In this document: piece after piece, positions 8,400-17,234 of the stretch
How the letters are laid out: the number at the start of each line of letters is the position of its first letter
How positions within the stretch are numbered: the stretch's first letter is position 1
From: Loki-b32 sp048941605
GTDB taxonomy: Archaea; Asgardarchaeota; Lokiarchaeia; Sigyniarchaeales; SOKP01
Reading direction: 5' to 3'
DNA length: 64,000 bases
Assembly: GCA_048941605.1 (NCBI GenBank)
Contig: JBHLNL010000001.1
Location: 4,658-68,657 of the forward strand
Notes under the pieces: generated by a model
Told to the model about the DNA's origin: nothing
Database searches by the model: none
The model's input: only the letters and a program-made list of their open reading frames with translations
Translations under genes and position numbers: made by a program

Positions 8400-9947
8400 A
8401 TGTCATTTGATTTAACAGACATTGGAGGTATTGGTGAAACTACCGCAGAAAATCTAAAAGCTGCGGGAATAGATTCTATTGAGAAATTAGCTAATGTTAA
8501 ATTAGATGACTTAGTAAAGCTAAAAATTAAAGGTGTTGGAAAAACTACTGCACAAAAATTTATCAATAGTGCTAAAAAATTACTAGAAGAAATTACTCCT
8601 CAAGAACAATCTAAATCCAAACCAGAACCTAAAGGTGAAGAAAAACCAAAAGCCATTGTAAAACCTAAAGAAAAAACTTCTAAAATGAAGGAGTTAATAA
8701 AAAAACAAGCAGAATGCAATATTGGACTTGTTGGTCATGTAGACCATGGCAAAACTACTCTAGTAAAATCTCTTACAGGAGATTGGACAGATAGGCATTC
8801 AGAAGAACAAGAAAGGGGGATATCAATAAAATTGGGTTATTCTAATGCGACTATTTTATATTGCCCCAAATGTGATGAATATACAACATATTATTTAGCT
8901 GAAAAAGCAAGAGAAAAAGGACAGGCTAGATATTTATGCCCTAAATGCAAAGGTGAATTAGAATTTAAAAGAAATATTTCATTTGTTGATGCTCCTGGCC
9001 ATGAAATTTTAATGGCGACGATGTTAAGTGGGGCCTCATTAATGGACGGGGCATGTCTATTAATTGCTGCTGATGAAGAATGTCCTCAGCCCCAAACAAG
9101 AGAGCATTTAGAAGCTTTACATATAGCTGGTATAGAAAAAATTATCATAATTCAAAATAAAATTGATGCTGTTTCACGAGAACAAGCAATGGAGAATTAT
9201 GAACAAATAAAAGAATTTATTAAGGGTACAATTGCGCAAAATGCTCCAATTATTCCAATTTCAGCAGTATTTGGAGCAAATATAGGTTTAGTAGTAAGAG
9301 CCTTTGAGGAAATTATTCCCTCTCCTCATCTAATTGATGGGGACTTTCAATTTTTAATAGCTAGGTCTTTTGATATTAATCGACCTGGCAAAGAAATTAA
9401 AGATCTAAACGGTGGAGTAATAGGTGGATCTGTTTTAAAAGGAAAAATAAATGTGGGCGATATGATCGAAATTCGACCCGGTTTGCGAGTAAAAGATAAT
9501 TATATTCCTTTGAAATCTACTGTTGTAAGTATTAGCCAAGGTAGCAATCTATTAGAAGTAGCGAAACCAGGTGGTCTCATAGGTTTAGGAACTAAACTAG
9601 ATCCTGCTTTAACTAAAGGAGATCACCTAATTGGACATTTAGTCGGAAAACCAGGCACTTTACCAAACGTTCTTGATGAAGTTGAATTAAAAATAAGTCT
9701 TTTAGATCGAGTTATTGGTTCTGAACAGATGCTTAGAGTTCACTCACTTAAGCATAATGAAAAAATATTATTAGTCGTTGGTACAGAAAAAACTGGAGGA
9801 ACAGTAACAAAAATATTAAAAAATAGTGTTATCCTAAAACTGAATCCTCCAATATGTCCGCCAGAAAATTTTATCTACGCAATTTCAAGAATTATTAATA
9901 GGCGTTATCGATTAATTGGTTATGGAGAAAATTTAGACAAAAAATAA
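8400..9947 (+). CDS. Translation initiation factor aIF2 gamma with N-terminal helix-hairpin-helix domain
   Basis: 515 residues. The core from about residue 105 is archaeal IF2-gamma, the GTPase subunit that carries initiator Met-tRNA to the small ribosomal subunit: GLVGHVDHGKTTL (109-121), switch region EEQERGISI, zinc knuckle C155/C158/C180/C183, DAPGHE (197-202) and NKID, then two beta-barrel domains ending IINRRYRLIGYG. Residues 1-62 are an extra helix-hairpin-helix module (GGIGETTAENLKAAGI and KIKGVGKTTAQKF) joined by a charged Lys/Pro/Glu linker. Typical aIF2-gamma is about 410 residues and lacks this. The leader is very short, suggesting leaderless translation. SelB was considered, but the LMATMLSGASLMDGA and CPQPQT motifs are IF2-gamma type. 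Confidence 0.93.
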   Translation: MSFDLTDIGGIGETTAENLKAAGIDSIEKLANVKLDDLVKLKIKGVGKTTAQKFINSAKKLLEEITPQEQSKSKPEPKGEEKPKAIVKPKEKTSKMKELIKKQAECNIGLVGHVDHGKTTLVKSLTGDWTDRHSEEQERGISIKLGYSNATILYCPKCDEYTTYYLAEKAREKGQARYLCPKCKGELEFKRNISFVDAPGHEILMATMLSGASLMDGACLLIAADEECPQPQTREHLEALHIAGIEKIIIIQNKIDAVSREQAMENYEQIKEFIKGTIAQNAPIIPISAVFGANIGLVVRAFEEIIPSPHLIDGDFQFLIARSFDINRPGKEIKDLNGGVIGGSVLKGKINVGDMIEIRPGLRVKDNYIPLKSTVVSISQGSNLLEVAKPGGLIGLGTKLDPALTKGDHLIGHLVGKPGTLPNVLDEVELKISLLDRVIGSEQMLRVHSLKHNEKILLVVGTEKTGGTVTKILKNSVILKLNPPICPPENFIYAISRIINRRYRLIGYGENLDKK

Positions 9948-9979
9948 TATTTAGTTTAAAATAATCTTCCATTTGAATT

Positions 9980-10309
9980 TTATGAAGAGTAGCTAAGGTA
10001 AATTTCTCTTATCTTACCTTTAATTAAAGATAAGGATGGATCGACTCCTTGAAATATTTTTTGTAATGCTTGAATTACCTCTTCTTCACTATTTTGTTCA
10101 ACTGATTTTGTCAAATCTTGTTTAGTTTCATATAATAATAATGTTTCAGAGACTTTTGCAAGGAAATGAAGTATAATTTCTGCGTTTACATTGCTGGATA
10201 GATTAACATGGTTTTTTATTTCTTTAATTTCATAAAAAATCTTATTCATAATCCTTTGATCTATAAAAGAAATAAAATCGTCAATATTATCACAGAAGAT
10301 AACAATCAA
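9980..10309 (-). CDS. Small helical protein of unknown function
   Basis: 109 residues from a TTG start. It is predicted mostly helical (KIFYEIKEIKNHV, AEIILHFLAKVSETLLLYE, EEEVIQALQKIFQGV), with no cysteines in motifs and no membrane segment. It lies six bases after the surface-protein gene 10315-12015 and is probably cotranscribed. I do not recognise it. Confidence 0.5.
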   Translation of the reverse strand: MIVIFCDNIDDFISFIDQRIMNKIFYEIKEIKNHVNLSSNVNAEIILHFLAKVSETLLLYETKQDLTKSVEQNSEEEVIQALQKIFQGVDPSLSLIKGKIREIYLSYSS

Positions 10310-10314
10310 ATTAA

Positions 10315-12015
10315 TTATCTCTTTCTCTTATTTTTTAAATAAAATACGATTCCAACGAATAATATAATAATATTTATAGTAGCAAATATTATAATCCAAA
10401 AAGGAAAATGGGGATAATCTGTATTAATATAATTAATATTAGTGTCAGGACTTACAGGTGATTCCTTTATAAGTATTCCATTCATATAAATTCTCATTGT
10501 ATAATTTCCATGTGGAATTTGTTTTAACATAATTACTCCATTTTCATTAGTAGATCCTACTGATATGGGCTGAACTTTGTCAATAGATATATAAGTTCCA
10601 TATAATTTATCATAATATAATAATTCCGCACTAGCTCCCACCAATGGCATTCTGATAGTATCTGTAACAACAACATGTAAAGTTTGTGCTGAGTAATATT
10701 TAATTATAATGGGGCAGGTTTCTCCGGTGATTAAATACGGAGCTACTATTTGTATTCCCTCTCTGCCTGTTATTGAAATGTTCAAATATATAGAGTCTAC
10801 TCTTCTGTTAAACAAAGAAGTACTACTTATAACTTCTTTTTTTGGTAGAAGAAATATGGTGGGTTCATAAAAAGATAAACCTTCGATATAGATATGTTTC
10901 GGGCCATTTACTAATGAGAGTATGAAGATTCTCTGCCTTATGTTTGTCATAGCTACAAGTCTATCTATAGCCCACGTCTTTCCAACAGGGCTGATGAATT
11001 TGAATTCAAATACTGATGTAAAATTTAGGGAAAATAAACTTAGATCTGCCGAAAAACCATCAGACAATAAAACTATAATAGATTTATTTCCAGTTAAATG
11101 AGTATTAATATTTACTGTTACATTATTTAATTCAAGGTAATGCCCATTCAATGATTTTCTATCTGGTGGATTTACTTGTAAGGCGAGATCTATCTCATCA
11201 GCAAAATAATTACCCTGACTTATGTCAACTCCAAATTTTTTTCCTGCTATGATAAAATTATAATTAAACCTAACTGTAAAATTTTGTTCTTTTTCGTTCA
11301 TAATTAAATCTTCTAAAGGCTGCGTCTGAAGTAAATTCCAAGATGTCAAAACCAGTTCATATTTCCATATAAGATACATCGTGAAGTTATGTATAGTAAG
11401 GGATGGGAAAAACTCTTCATAGTTAAATATTATAAATTGCTTATTATCAATACTATAATCAGTCTCATTATTTAGTTCAATGATATTACTTCCATTTTTA
11501 ATATAGAATTTTATCAAACGACAAGGATTTAAACGCGAATGATAAATTAAATACCCTGCTTGTGGATTGTCATACTGAACCTCTAAACTCTCATTTAATT
11601 TTACTGTTATTACATCATTATCAGATATAGTTGTGTCTAAATTGTCCTGTATTGCTGGTTTTGTAGTTTCAATAAATTTAAAATCCAATGGCAAAATTTT
11701 TAAAGCACCTGAGTCATTATCAGCCCCAACCAATGGGTAATCAATATCATAGACATAGAATCCCATCTCTAAATCGTTTAAATAAATATCATTAACTGAG
11801 ATATTACCAAGAGAATATTTTTTTTGAGTAAGAATAGGAGTATAATCATCTTTTGAGAAATCACTTACTCTAGGTGTAAGAGTTGAAATTTCTGAGTTAG
11901 GAATTAAGTGAGTTCCACTAAATAATATCGGAATTACTAATATAGAAACAAAAATAATAACTAGAGAAATCTTTAAATAAAAGATATTGCAATTCCGAGT
12001 ATTTTTAGATGTCAT
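10315..12015 (-). CDS. Large extracellular protein anchored at both ends
   Basis: 566 residues. An N-terminal hydrophobic segment (about 12-32) and a C-terminal helix (about 537-558) followed by KNKRKR leave about 500 residues outside the cell. The ectodomain is rich in Asn, Thr and beta strands, with many N-x-S/T sequons, as in archaeal S-layer or surface proteins. The part before the anchor (VVTDTIRMPLVGASAELLYYD...NGVIMLKQIPHGNYTMRIY) resembles a carboxypeptidase-regulatory-like Ig domain. No catalytic motif seen. Confidence 0.65.
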   Translation of the reverse strand: MTSKNTRNCNIFYLKISLVIIFVSILVIPILFSGTHLIPNSEISTLTPRVSDFSKDDYTPILTQKKYSLGNISVNDIYLNDLEMGFYVYDIDYPLVGADNDSGALKILPLDFKFIETTKPAIQDNLDTTISDNDVITVKLNESLEVQYDNPQAGYLIYHSRLNPCRLIKFYIKNGSNIIELNNETDYSIDNKQFIIFNYEEFFPSLTIHNFTMYLIWKYELVLTSWNLLQTQPLEDLIMNEKEQNFTVRFNYNFIIAGKKFGVDISQGNYFADEIDLALQVNPPDRKSLNGHYLELNNVTVNINTHLTGNKSIIVLLSDGFSADLSLFSLNFTSVFEFKFISPVGKTWAIDRLVAMTNIRQRIFILSLVNGPKHIYIEGLSFYEPTIFLLPKKEVISSTSLFNRRVDSIYLNISITGREGIQIVAPYLITGETCPIIIKYYSAQTLHVVVTDTIRMPLVGASAELLYYDKLYGTYISIDKVQPISVGSTNENGVIMLKQIPHGNYTMRIYMNGILIKESPVSPDTNINYINTDYPHFPFWIIIFATINIIILFVGIVFYLKNKRKR

Positions 12016-12304
12016 AATTGAAATAATCGTAAAATGGTTAGGACAGAAAATTAAAATAAATTAAATAATTTTACTATAGATTTTAAGTTTTGACTTATTT
12101 TATTCAAGAAATCAAAATGAAATCGGAATATTTATAATTATAGAATTTATTTGGAATTTATTAGGATTTATAATACTATAAGAATATTAAAATACATCAA
12201 TAGGTTATACATCGCTTTCTTTGAAAATTTATGTTGAAAATTACTTATTATTATCTGTTCAATAGATTTTATCCAATTTAAATATTTAAAAATCACTGAT
12301 ATAA

Positions 12305-13684
12305 ATGACTAGTATACCAAATAAGACTAAATTTTTAGAAGATTTTAATAATGGAGTGGATAAATTTATTGATCATTCCTTTACACACGTTGTTACCATC
12401 TCCCACAACGATGCTGATGGAATAAGTTGCCTTCACATAATCCAAAATTTATTACACAAATTGGGTCTAAATTATGATTATTTTATTTATAATAGATCTG
12501 TTTCATGGCAAAATTATTTAAACGGAATTCTCTCAAGTAGACAAACAGATAAAAATGCTTTAATTTTTACAGATTTAGGTTCTAACTTAAATGAGTTAAT
12601 CCCAATTATTAAAAATAGAAAAGAAATATTCTTTATCCTTGATCCTCACGAAGTGGAAGACAATATAGAACTAGATAATTTCCCAGAAAATTTGTTTTTT
12701 ATTAATCCCACTATTTATGGCTATGATGGACTTGAACATATTGCTGGATCGACATTAACTTATATGTTTGCAAAAAAGATAAGACCTTCCATAATAAAAC
12801 AAGGATGGTTAACTGCTATTGGAATTGCTGGAGATTCATTAAAGCCAATGGATAAGCTACAATCATTTAATAGAGAGATCTATGAAGAATTAGTAGACGA
12901 AGAACTCATTGAAGATAAGGAGGGATTGATTTTATTTGGGAGTATGCACGATTCGGTTAAAAATGCTTTAAAGTATAGCATTTTGCCATTTCTTAACCGC
13001 TTTGGAGGTGAAACAGATCAAAATATTGAATCTTTTTTAAATTCATTACAGATTAATCCCAAAACTAACCTTATTGATTTGAATGATTCAGAAATTAAAT
13101 TAATTCAAAATAAATTGGGATCAAATAATTTTGGTCATTATGCTATACTTCCTCATAAATCAGGTTTATTAAAATTTGTCTTTGAACATGCGCTCTTATT
13201 AAATATATTATGCTTTAAGAATATTAGCGCAGCGATTTCTACAATTCAGTTAAAATCAATAACACGTTATGCAAAAAGTCTGTATTCTGAATATATTCAA
13301 GATCTCTCCAGAAATTTAAGGACTCTTTCAAAAGAAATTCCTCACTTCGAAACTAAAAAAGCAATATTTATTGAAGTAAAAGGAAAAATCCCACCTAGTA
13401 ATTGGTCAGATACAGCTAGTTTTAGTGCTGTAAATGAATTATTTGATCCAAAGAAAATTTTATTCTTAGGAGGCCTTGAAAAAAAATCAGGTACAATTAA
13501 ATTAAGTATTCGATGCTCTCGAAAATATCTTGAAAAGAACAAGAATAAAGGAGTAAATAAAGTAATAACAATCATAAAGAAAGAACTAGGTGGTGTAGGA
13601 GGAGGTCATAAATTAGCAGGAGGTATAAGATTATCAAAACCATCCTATAATATCTTAAAAAAGAGAATAGATGAATTTATCTAA
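12305..13684 (+). CDS. DHH/DHHA1-family phosphoesterase (archaeal RecJ/GAN-like)
   Basis: 459 residues. N-terminal DHH-domain motifs: ISHNDADGISCLHI (motif I), FTDLGSN (motif II), ILDPHEVEDN in place of the usual DHH triad, and AGSTLTYMFAK. The C-terminus has the glycine-rich DHHA1 signature GGVGGGHKLAGGIRLSK. These proteins hydrolyse phosphodiesters, as in RecJ-like 5'-3' exonucleases that associate with archaeal GINS, or in oligoribonucleases. The DPHE variant keeps Asp and His and is common in archaeal members, so activity is likely. The next gene follows by 30 bases, probably in the same operon. Confidence 0.82.
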   Translation: MTSIPNKTKFLEDFNNGVDKFIDHSFTHVVTISHNDADGISCLHIIQNLLHKLGLNYDYFIYNRSVSWQNYLNGILSSRQTDKNALIFTDLGSNLNELIPIIKNRKEIFFILDPHEVEDNIELDNFPENLFFINPTIYGYDGLEHIAGSTLTYMFAKKIRPSIIKQGWLTAIGIAGDSLKPMDKLQSFNREIYEELVDEELIEDKEGLILFGSMHDSVKNALKYSILPFLNRFGGETDQNIESFLNSLQINPKTNLIDLNDSEIKLIQNKLGSNNFGHYAILPHKSGLLKFVFEHALLLNILCFKNISAAISTIQLKSITRYAKSLYSEYIQDLSRNLRTLSKEIPHFETKKAIFIEVKGKIPPSNWSDTASFSAVNELFDPKKILFLGGLEKKSGTIKLSIRCSRKYLEKNKNKGVNKVITIIKKELGGVGGGHKLAGGIRLSKPSYNILKKRIDEFI

Positions 13685-13714
13685 TTTTCAGCCAAAAGAT
13701 GAGTAGTTGGGAAT

Positions 13715-14011
13715 ATGGGGTTTTTAAAAAAGCACTCTGACACTAATTTTGTTATAAAATTATTAGTAAAACCAAATTCAAGGCATCAACAAATAATTGA
13801 TAGTGGAGAATTTCTTACTGTCTTAGTTCGTTCTAAAGCAAACCGTAATAAGGCAAATATAGAACTAATCAAATTGCTCAAAAAGAAACTAAATATTCCT
13901 TCAAATCAAATAAAAATATTAACTGGATTTAAAAGTACTAATAAAACGGTACAATTATTATTTACTGAAAAAATAGAAAATCAGTTATTATGTGATAAAC
14001 TACTTAATTAA
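13715..14011 (+). CDS. DUF167 / YggU-family (UPF0235) protein
   Basis: 98 residues with the family pattern VKPNSRHQQIID, VLVRSKANRNKANIELIKLL, NQIKILTGFKSTNKTVQL. The fold is known from structural genomics, but biochemical function is not established. In many archaea and bacteria it lies near housekeeping or nucleic-acid genes; here it follows the DHH phosphoesterase. Confidence 0.85.
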   Translation: MGFLKKHSDTNFVIKLLVKPNSRHQQIIDSGEFLTVLVRSKANRNKANIELIKLLKKKLNIPSNQIKILTGFKSTNKTVQLLFTEKIENQLLCDKLLN

Positions 14012-14027
14012 TTAAATTTCCCTTCTA

Positions 14028-14378
14028 TTAACTCCCTATTTTAATATGTCGCCCACATTTTAAACAAGTAATAAAATGGGTCATTCCCTCGTCTGCTCTT
14101 CTTGTTTGCCTAGTTTCTAATGTTGCTTTGTCGTATCCACAGCTAGGACAAATAAAATCCTTTATTATGCTCTTCAGATTTTCTTCTTTCCACTTTATTA
14201 CATCTGATGCATTAGTAACTTCATTTCTGATAGAATGTTCAATTTTAGTAGTTAGTTTATATGCCTTAGACTTTTCTTCTGTAAACGGTTTGGTTACTCC
14301 GCACTTGCATTTGAATACCTTTTTTCCATCTAAATCTGAAGGTAACATCATTCCTCCACATTCGTCACAGAATTCCAT
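14028..14378 (-). CDS. Transcription factor S (TFS; RPB9/TFIIS-like RNA cleavage factor)
   Basis: 116 residues from the ATG at 14378 (an upstream TTG would add nine unlikely residues). The N-terminal zinc ribbon is CDECGGMM...CKC, the C-terminal one CPSCGYDKATLE...CLKCG. The tip of the C-terminal ribbon has RADEGMTHF, where Asp-Glu are the residues that TFIIS/TFS insert into the RNA polymerase active site to stimulate cleavage of backtracked transcripts. The usual aromatic near the end (HxWRE) is replaced by HIKIG. The preserved DE pair suggests an active cleavage factor. Confidence 0.9.
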   Translation of the reverse strand: MEFCDECGGMMLPSDLDGKKVFKCKCGVTKPFTEEKSKAYKLTTKIEHSIRNEVTNASDVIKWKEENLKSIIKDFICPSCGYDKATLETRQTRRADEGMTHFITCLKCGRHIKIGS

Positions 14379-14459
14379 AGTGTTATAACCCTGAATAAGA
14401 TTCAATTAATAATTCTCTTAAGATTTATAAATTTATACTCCCAAATAATTTTTGTGAAT

Positions 14460-15434
14460 TCAAAATCTTAAGCCAAAAAGTAAGGCACAAAATATTACTC
14501 CAGAAATAAGATCAGCTGTAGTACCGGGATTTAATTTTCCTTTTTTTATTTGAAGTTCATTATCTAATTGTATTGTTAATTTTAAACCTTTTTCTGAGGA
14601 AATCCCTCCGTATTCTAAAATTGATGATGCTTTTTTTGAAATAATTAAAGCAGATTCTAATCCAGATTTTCTTATAACTAATGAATCTGGATGTGAGGAT
14701 AATAACTTTAAATAAGTATTAACTATTGAGACATTTACATCATTATCTTGGTTGAATGACCTTAAAAAATAAGGTATTCCTTCATCAAAAATTATAGCAA
14801 ATCCAGTAAAATATTCTGAGCTAATTAAATCCTTCTGCTTTGAAAGTTCAAATATTTTTTTTAATTTTATCTTATCAGAAATAATCTCATTAAGCGAATC
14901 TTCATTATTAATATCATATTTTTCAATTGTTCCCAAACCACCAGGATTACATAGACGTATTGCTTTAAATAAATTTACTGTATCATTTACAGAAGCGCTA
15001 TCAATCACTCTAATTAAATTATTTCTTAAATCATCAATATAAAATTTCTTAGTTTTTAAACAAATTACTGAAGCCGCTGCGAGTGGTGCTAAAATTAAAA
15101 TATGACCTAATAAAACGTTACCACCACCTTGCCATTTCATCATTTCTTCAGTAGCATGTTTAAAAAATTTACCTATTTCAATTCTTTCATAACCACTTTC
15201 ATTCTTAAAGGGAATTTGAAAAATTTTTTCACAGAATTCTCTAAAATTTGGCTGGATCGCTGTAATTCCTGCTAAAAAATGCTCAAATCTAGTATTTTCA
15301 AAATTTCTTGTTCGATGTACATTTCCTGGTTTTGGCCAAGCTCCTAGCTCTAATAAACTTGCTAAATTTAAGCATCTTATTAAATCATCAACAGATTTAA
15401 TAGAGAATTTAAAATTAGTTCCTTCTAATGACAC
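14460..15434 (-). CDS. CitG/MdcB-like triphosphoribosyl-dephospho-CoA synthase family protein
   Basis: 324 residues. Recognised by LLELGAWPKPGNVHRTRNF near the N-terminus, QGGGNVLLGHILILAPLAAA in the middle and NPGTTADLISGVIF near the end, all family motifs. Bacterial CitG/MdcB make the prosthetic-group precursor for citrate or malonate decarboxylase from ATP and dephospho-CoA; archaeal members have no citrate lyase partner, and their substrate is not established. No decarboxylase gene is nearby. It sits between TFS and eL22 on the same strand. Confidence 0.72.
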   Translation of the reverse strand: MSLEGTNFKFSIKSVDDLIRCLNLASLLELGAWPKPGNVHRTRNFENTRFEHFLAGITAIQPNFREFCEKIFQIPFKNESGYERIEIGKFFKHATEEMMKWQGGGNVLLGHILILAPLAAASVICLKTKKFYIDDLRNNLIRVIDSASVNDTVNLFKAIRLCNPGGLGTIEKYDINNEDSLNEIISDKIKLKKIFELSKQKDLISSEYFTGFAIIFDEGIPYFLRSFNQDNDVNVSIVNTYLKLLSSHPDSLVIRKSGLESALIISKKASSILEYGGISSEKGLKLTIQLDNELQIKKGKLNPGTTADLISGVIFCALLFGLRF

Positions 15435-15485
15435 ACTAAATAATATTTTTTAAAATATAAAATTGTATTTGAAAAAAAGTAAGAG

Positions 15486-15797
15486 CTAATAATAGCTTAA
15501 TTCAAGAATTTTCTTTTCTTTCACAATGTACCCTTCAGTTTCATCAGTTTTAAAAGAAATTGGCCTGAAATCATTGTGTAGCCCATTTTTGAACAGAAAT
15601 TTTTTGATTCTTAGTTTTAATGCTCTTTTAGATAACTTATTTGGCATTTCTAAGTCGATTTCGTTCCCATTTCGGTTAAGAATTATTTGTGGTAATGCTT
15701 CAGATAGGAATCTAATTAAATCAAGAACATGCTGCTCATTCTTAAAACTTAATTCCTTAACGTTAATTGTGAAAGCCTTTGTTTTTTGTTCACTCAT
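15486..15797 (-). CDS. Ribosomal protein eL22
   Basis: 103 residues. The C-terminal two thirds match the eukaryotic large-subunit protein L22e position by position: IDLEMPNKLSKRALKLRIKK corresponds to [20 protein letters not shown] of human eL22, followed by FLFKNGL against YLKKNNL. The N-terminal TINVKELSF...VLDLIRFLSEAL matches the first strand and helix. eL22 is absent from most archaea; its presence in Lokiarchaeota was reported when the group was described. It should bind 23S rRNA near the exit-tunnel side of the large subunit. Transcribed towards the CitG-like gene. Confidence 0.82.
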   Translation of the reverse strand: MSEQKTKAFTINVKELSFKNEQHVLDLIRFLSEALPQIILNRNGNEIDLEMPNKLSKRALKLRIKKFLFKNGLHNDFRPISFKTDETEGYIVKEKKILELSYY

Positions 15798-15942
15798 AGT
15801 TTTATCACTCTGTAAAATAGATAATTAAAAATATTATTAATTTTTTATGATTTTATTGAAGTAATTTAAAAATGAATACCTTCTATACGAATTTCATTAG
15901 TATTTTTCAATCTAAAACTTGAATCATAAATGGTGAATTTAC

Positions 15943-17223
15943 CTGGTAGATTATGTAGATTTGGATTATACTCCAAACGAAAATGATTTAGTGGTGATGT
16001 ATTATGTACAAATTTCACCCAACTGCAAAAATTTACAGTATGCTGCTCAAGAAATTGCTAAAGAAAGTTCCATAGGCACTTGGACTGAAATTGCCACATT
16101 ATCTTCTGAAATTGCCCAAAGACTTAAGCCATCAACATTCTATATTGATCAAGAAAATAAAATTATTAAAATAGCTTACACAAAAGAATTGTTTGAAGCT
16201 AATAACTTACCCCAGATACTAAGTGCTATTGCAGGAAATATTTATGGAATGAAGGTTCTAAAGTCTTTACGGTTATTAGATATAAGTTTTCCTAAAGATA
16301 TTGTTAATGTTTATAGGGGACCTAAATTTGGAATTAACGGTATCAGAAATTTAACAAAAGTGAAGAATAGACCTCTTCTAGGAACTATTGTAAAACCTAA
16401 AGTTGGATTAAATGAAATTGAACATTCAAAAGTATGTAAAGACGCTTGGCTAGGGGGATTGGATATTGTGAAGGATGATGAGAATCTAACGAGCCTGAGT
16501 TTTAATAAATTCGAGAAAAGAGTAATGGTAACATTAAAAACAAGGGATAAGGCTGAAAATGAAACAGGAGAAAGGAAGTTTTATATGCCAAATATTACTG
16601 CTCCTCTTAGTACTATGAAAAACCGGGCAGATATTGTAATAGAGAATGGTGGAGAATACATAATGGTTGATATATTGACAATTGGATTCTCTGCTTTACA
16701 AGAAATCAGAGATTATGTAGATGACCGAGATGTAGTAATCCACGCTCATAGAGCAATGCATGCTGCTTTAACTCGGAATAAAAAGCATGGAATCACAATG
16801 CTAGCACTATCAAAAATTATGAGATTAATTGGTATGGATCAACTTCACACAGGAACTATTGTGGGAAAAATGGAGGGCGATAAAAGAGAAGTTTTAGAAT
16901 GCAATCAATTACTTACAACACATCAAATTTCTGATAATAATATCACTATGCTTAATCAAGATTGGGGAGATATTAAATCTACTTTACCTGTGGCTTCTGG
17001 AGGTCTAAGCCCACTTCATATTCCTAGTCTTATGGAAATATTAGGAAAAGATTTGGTTTATCAATTTGGAGGCGGATGCCATGGTCATCCTGATGGAACA
17101 ATAGCAGGTGCTAAAGCTATTAGACAAGCTATGGATGCTGTCCTAAATGGTTTTACTTTAGAAGAGTATGCAGAAAAGAATATTGAATTAGCAAAAGCCA
17201 TTGAAAAATGGGGAAAAAATTAA
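15943..17223 (+). CDS. rbcL: Ribulose-1,5-bisphosphate carboxylase/oxygenase, form III
   Basis: About 426 residues. All key catalytic residues are present. Counting from the TTG at 15961 they are Lys145 and Lys147 (VKPKVGL), the carbamylated Lys171 with Asp173/Glu174 (VKDDENL), His263/Arg264 (HAHRAMHA), His296 (QLHTG), loop-6 Lys303 (GKMEG), Ser346 (SGGLSP) and GGGCHGHPDG. It is therefore an active RuBisCO, not a form IV RuBisCO-like protein. Beside R15P isomerase it fits the archaeal AMP pathway, turning nucleoside-derived RuBP and CO2 into 3-phosphoglycerate. The start is uncertain: upstream in-frame codons read YLVDYVDLDYTPNE, which looks like a genuine form III N-terminus. A CTG at 15943 has GGTGA six bases upstream, whereas the TTG at 15961 has none. 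Confidence 0.93.
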   Translation: MVDYVDLDYTPNENDLVVMYYVQISPNCKNLQYAAQEIAKESSIGTWTEIATLSSEIAQRLKPSTFYIDQENKIIKIAYTKELFEANNLPQILSAIAGNIYGMKVLKSLRLLDISFPKDIVNVYRGPKFGINGIRNLTKVKNRPLLGTIVKPKVGLNEIEHSKVCKDAWLGGLDIVKDDENLTSLSFNKFEKRVMVTLKTRDKAENETGERKFYMPNITAPLSTMKNRADIVIENGGEYIMVDILTIGFSALQEIRDYVDDRDVVIHAHRAMHAALTRNKKHGITMLALSKIMRLIGMDQLHTGTIVGKMEGDKREVLECNQLLTTHQISDNNITMLNQDWGDIKSTLPVASGGLSPLHIPSLMEILGKDLVYQFGGGCHGHPDGTIAGAKAIRQAMDAVLNGFTLEEYAEKNIELAKAIEKWGKN

Positions 17224-17234
17224 TTTGAGATAAG

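Noticed and set aside
8400..9947. SelB (selenocysteine elongation factor) instead of aIF2 gamma, considered because PSTK is present
   Set aside because: LMATMLSGASLMDGA, CPQPQT and the zinc knuckle between switch I and DAPGHE are aIF2-gamma features, and the C-terminal region fits IF2-gamma.
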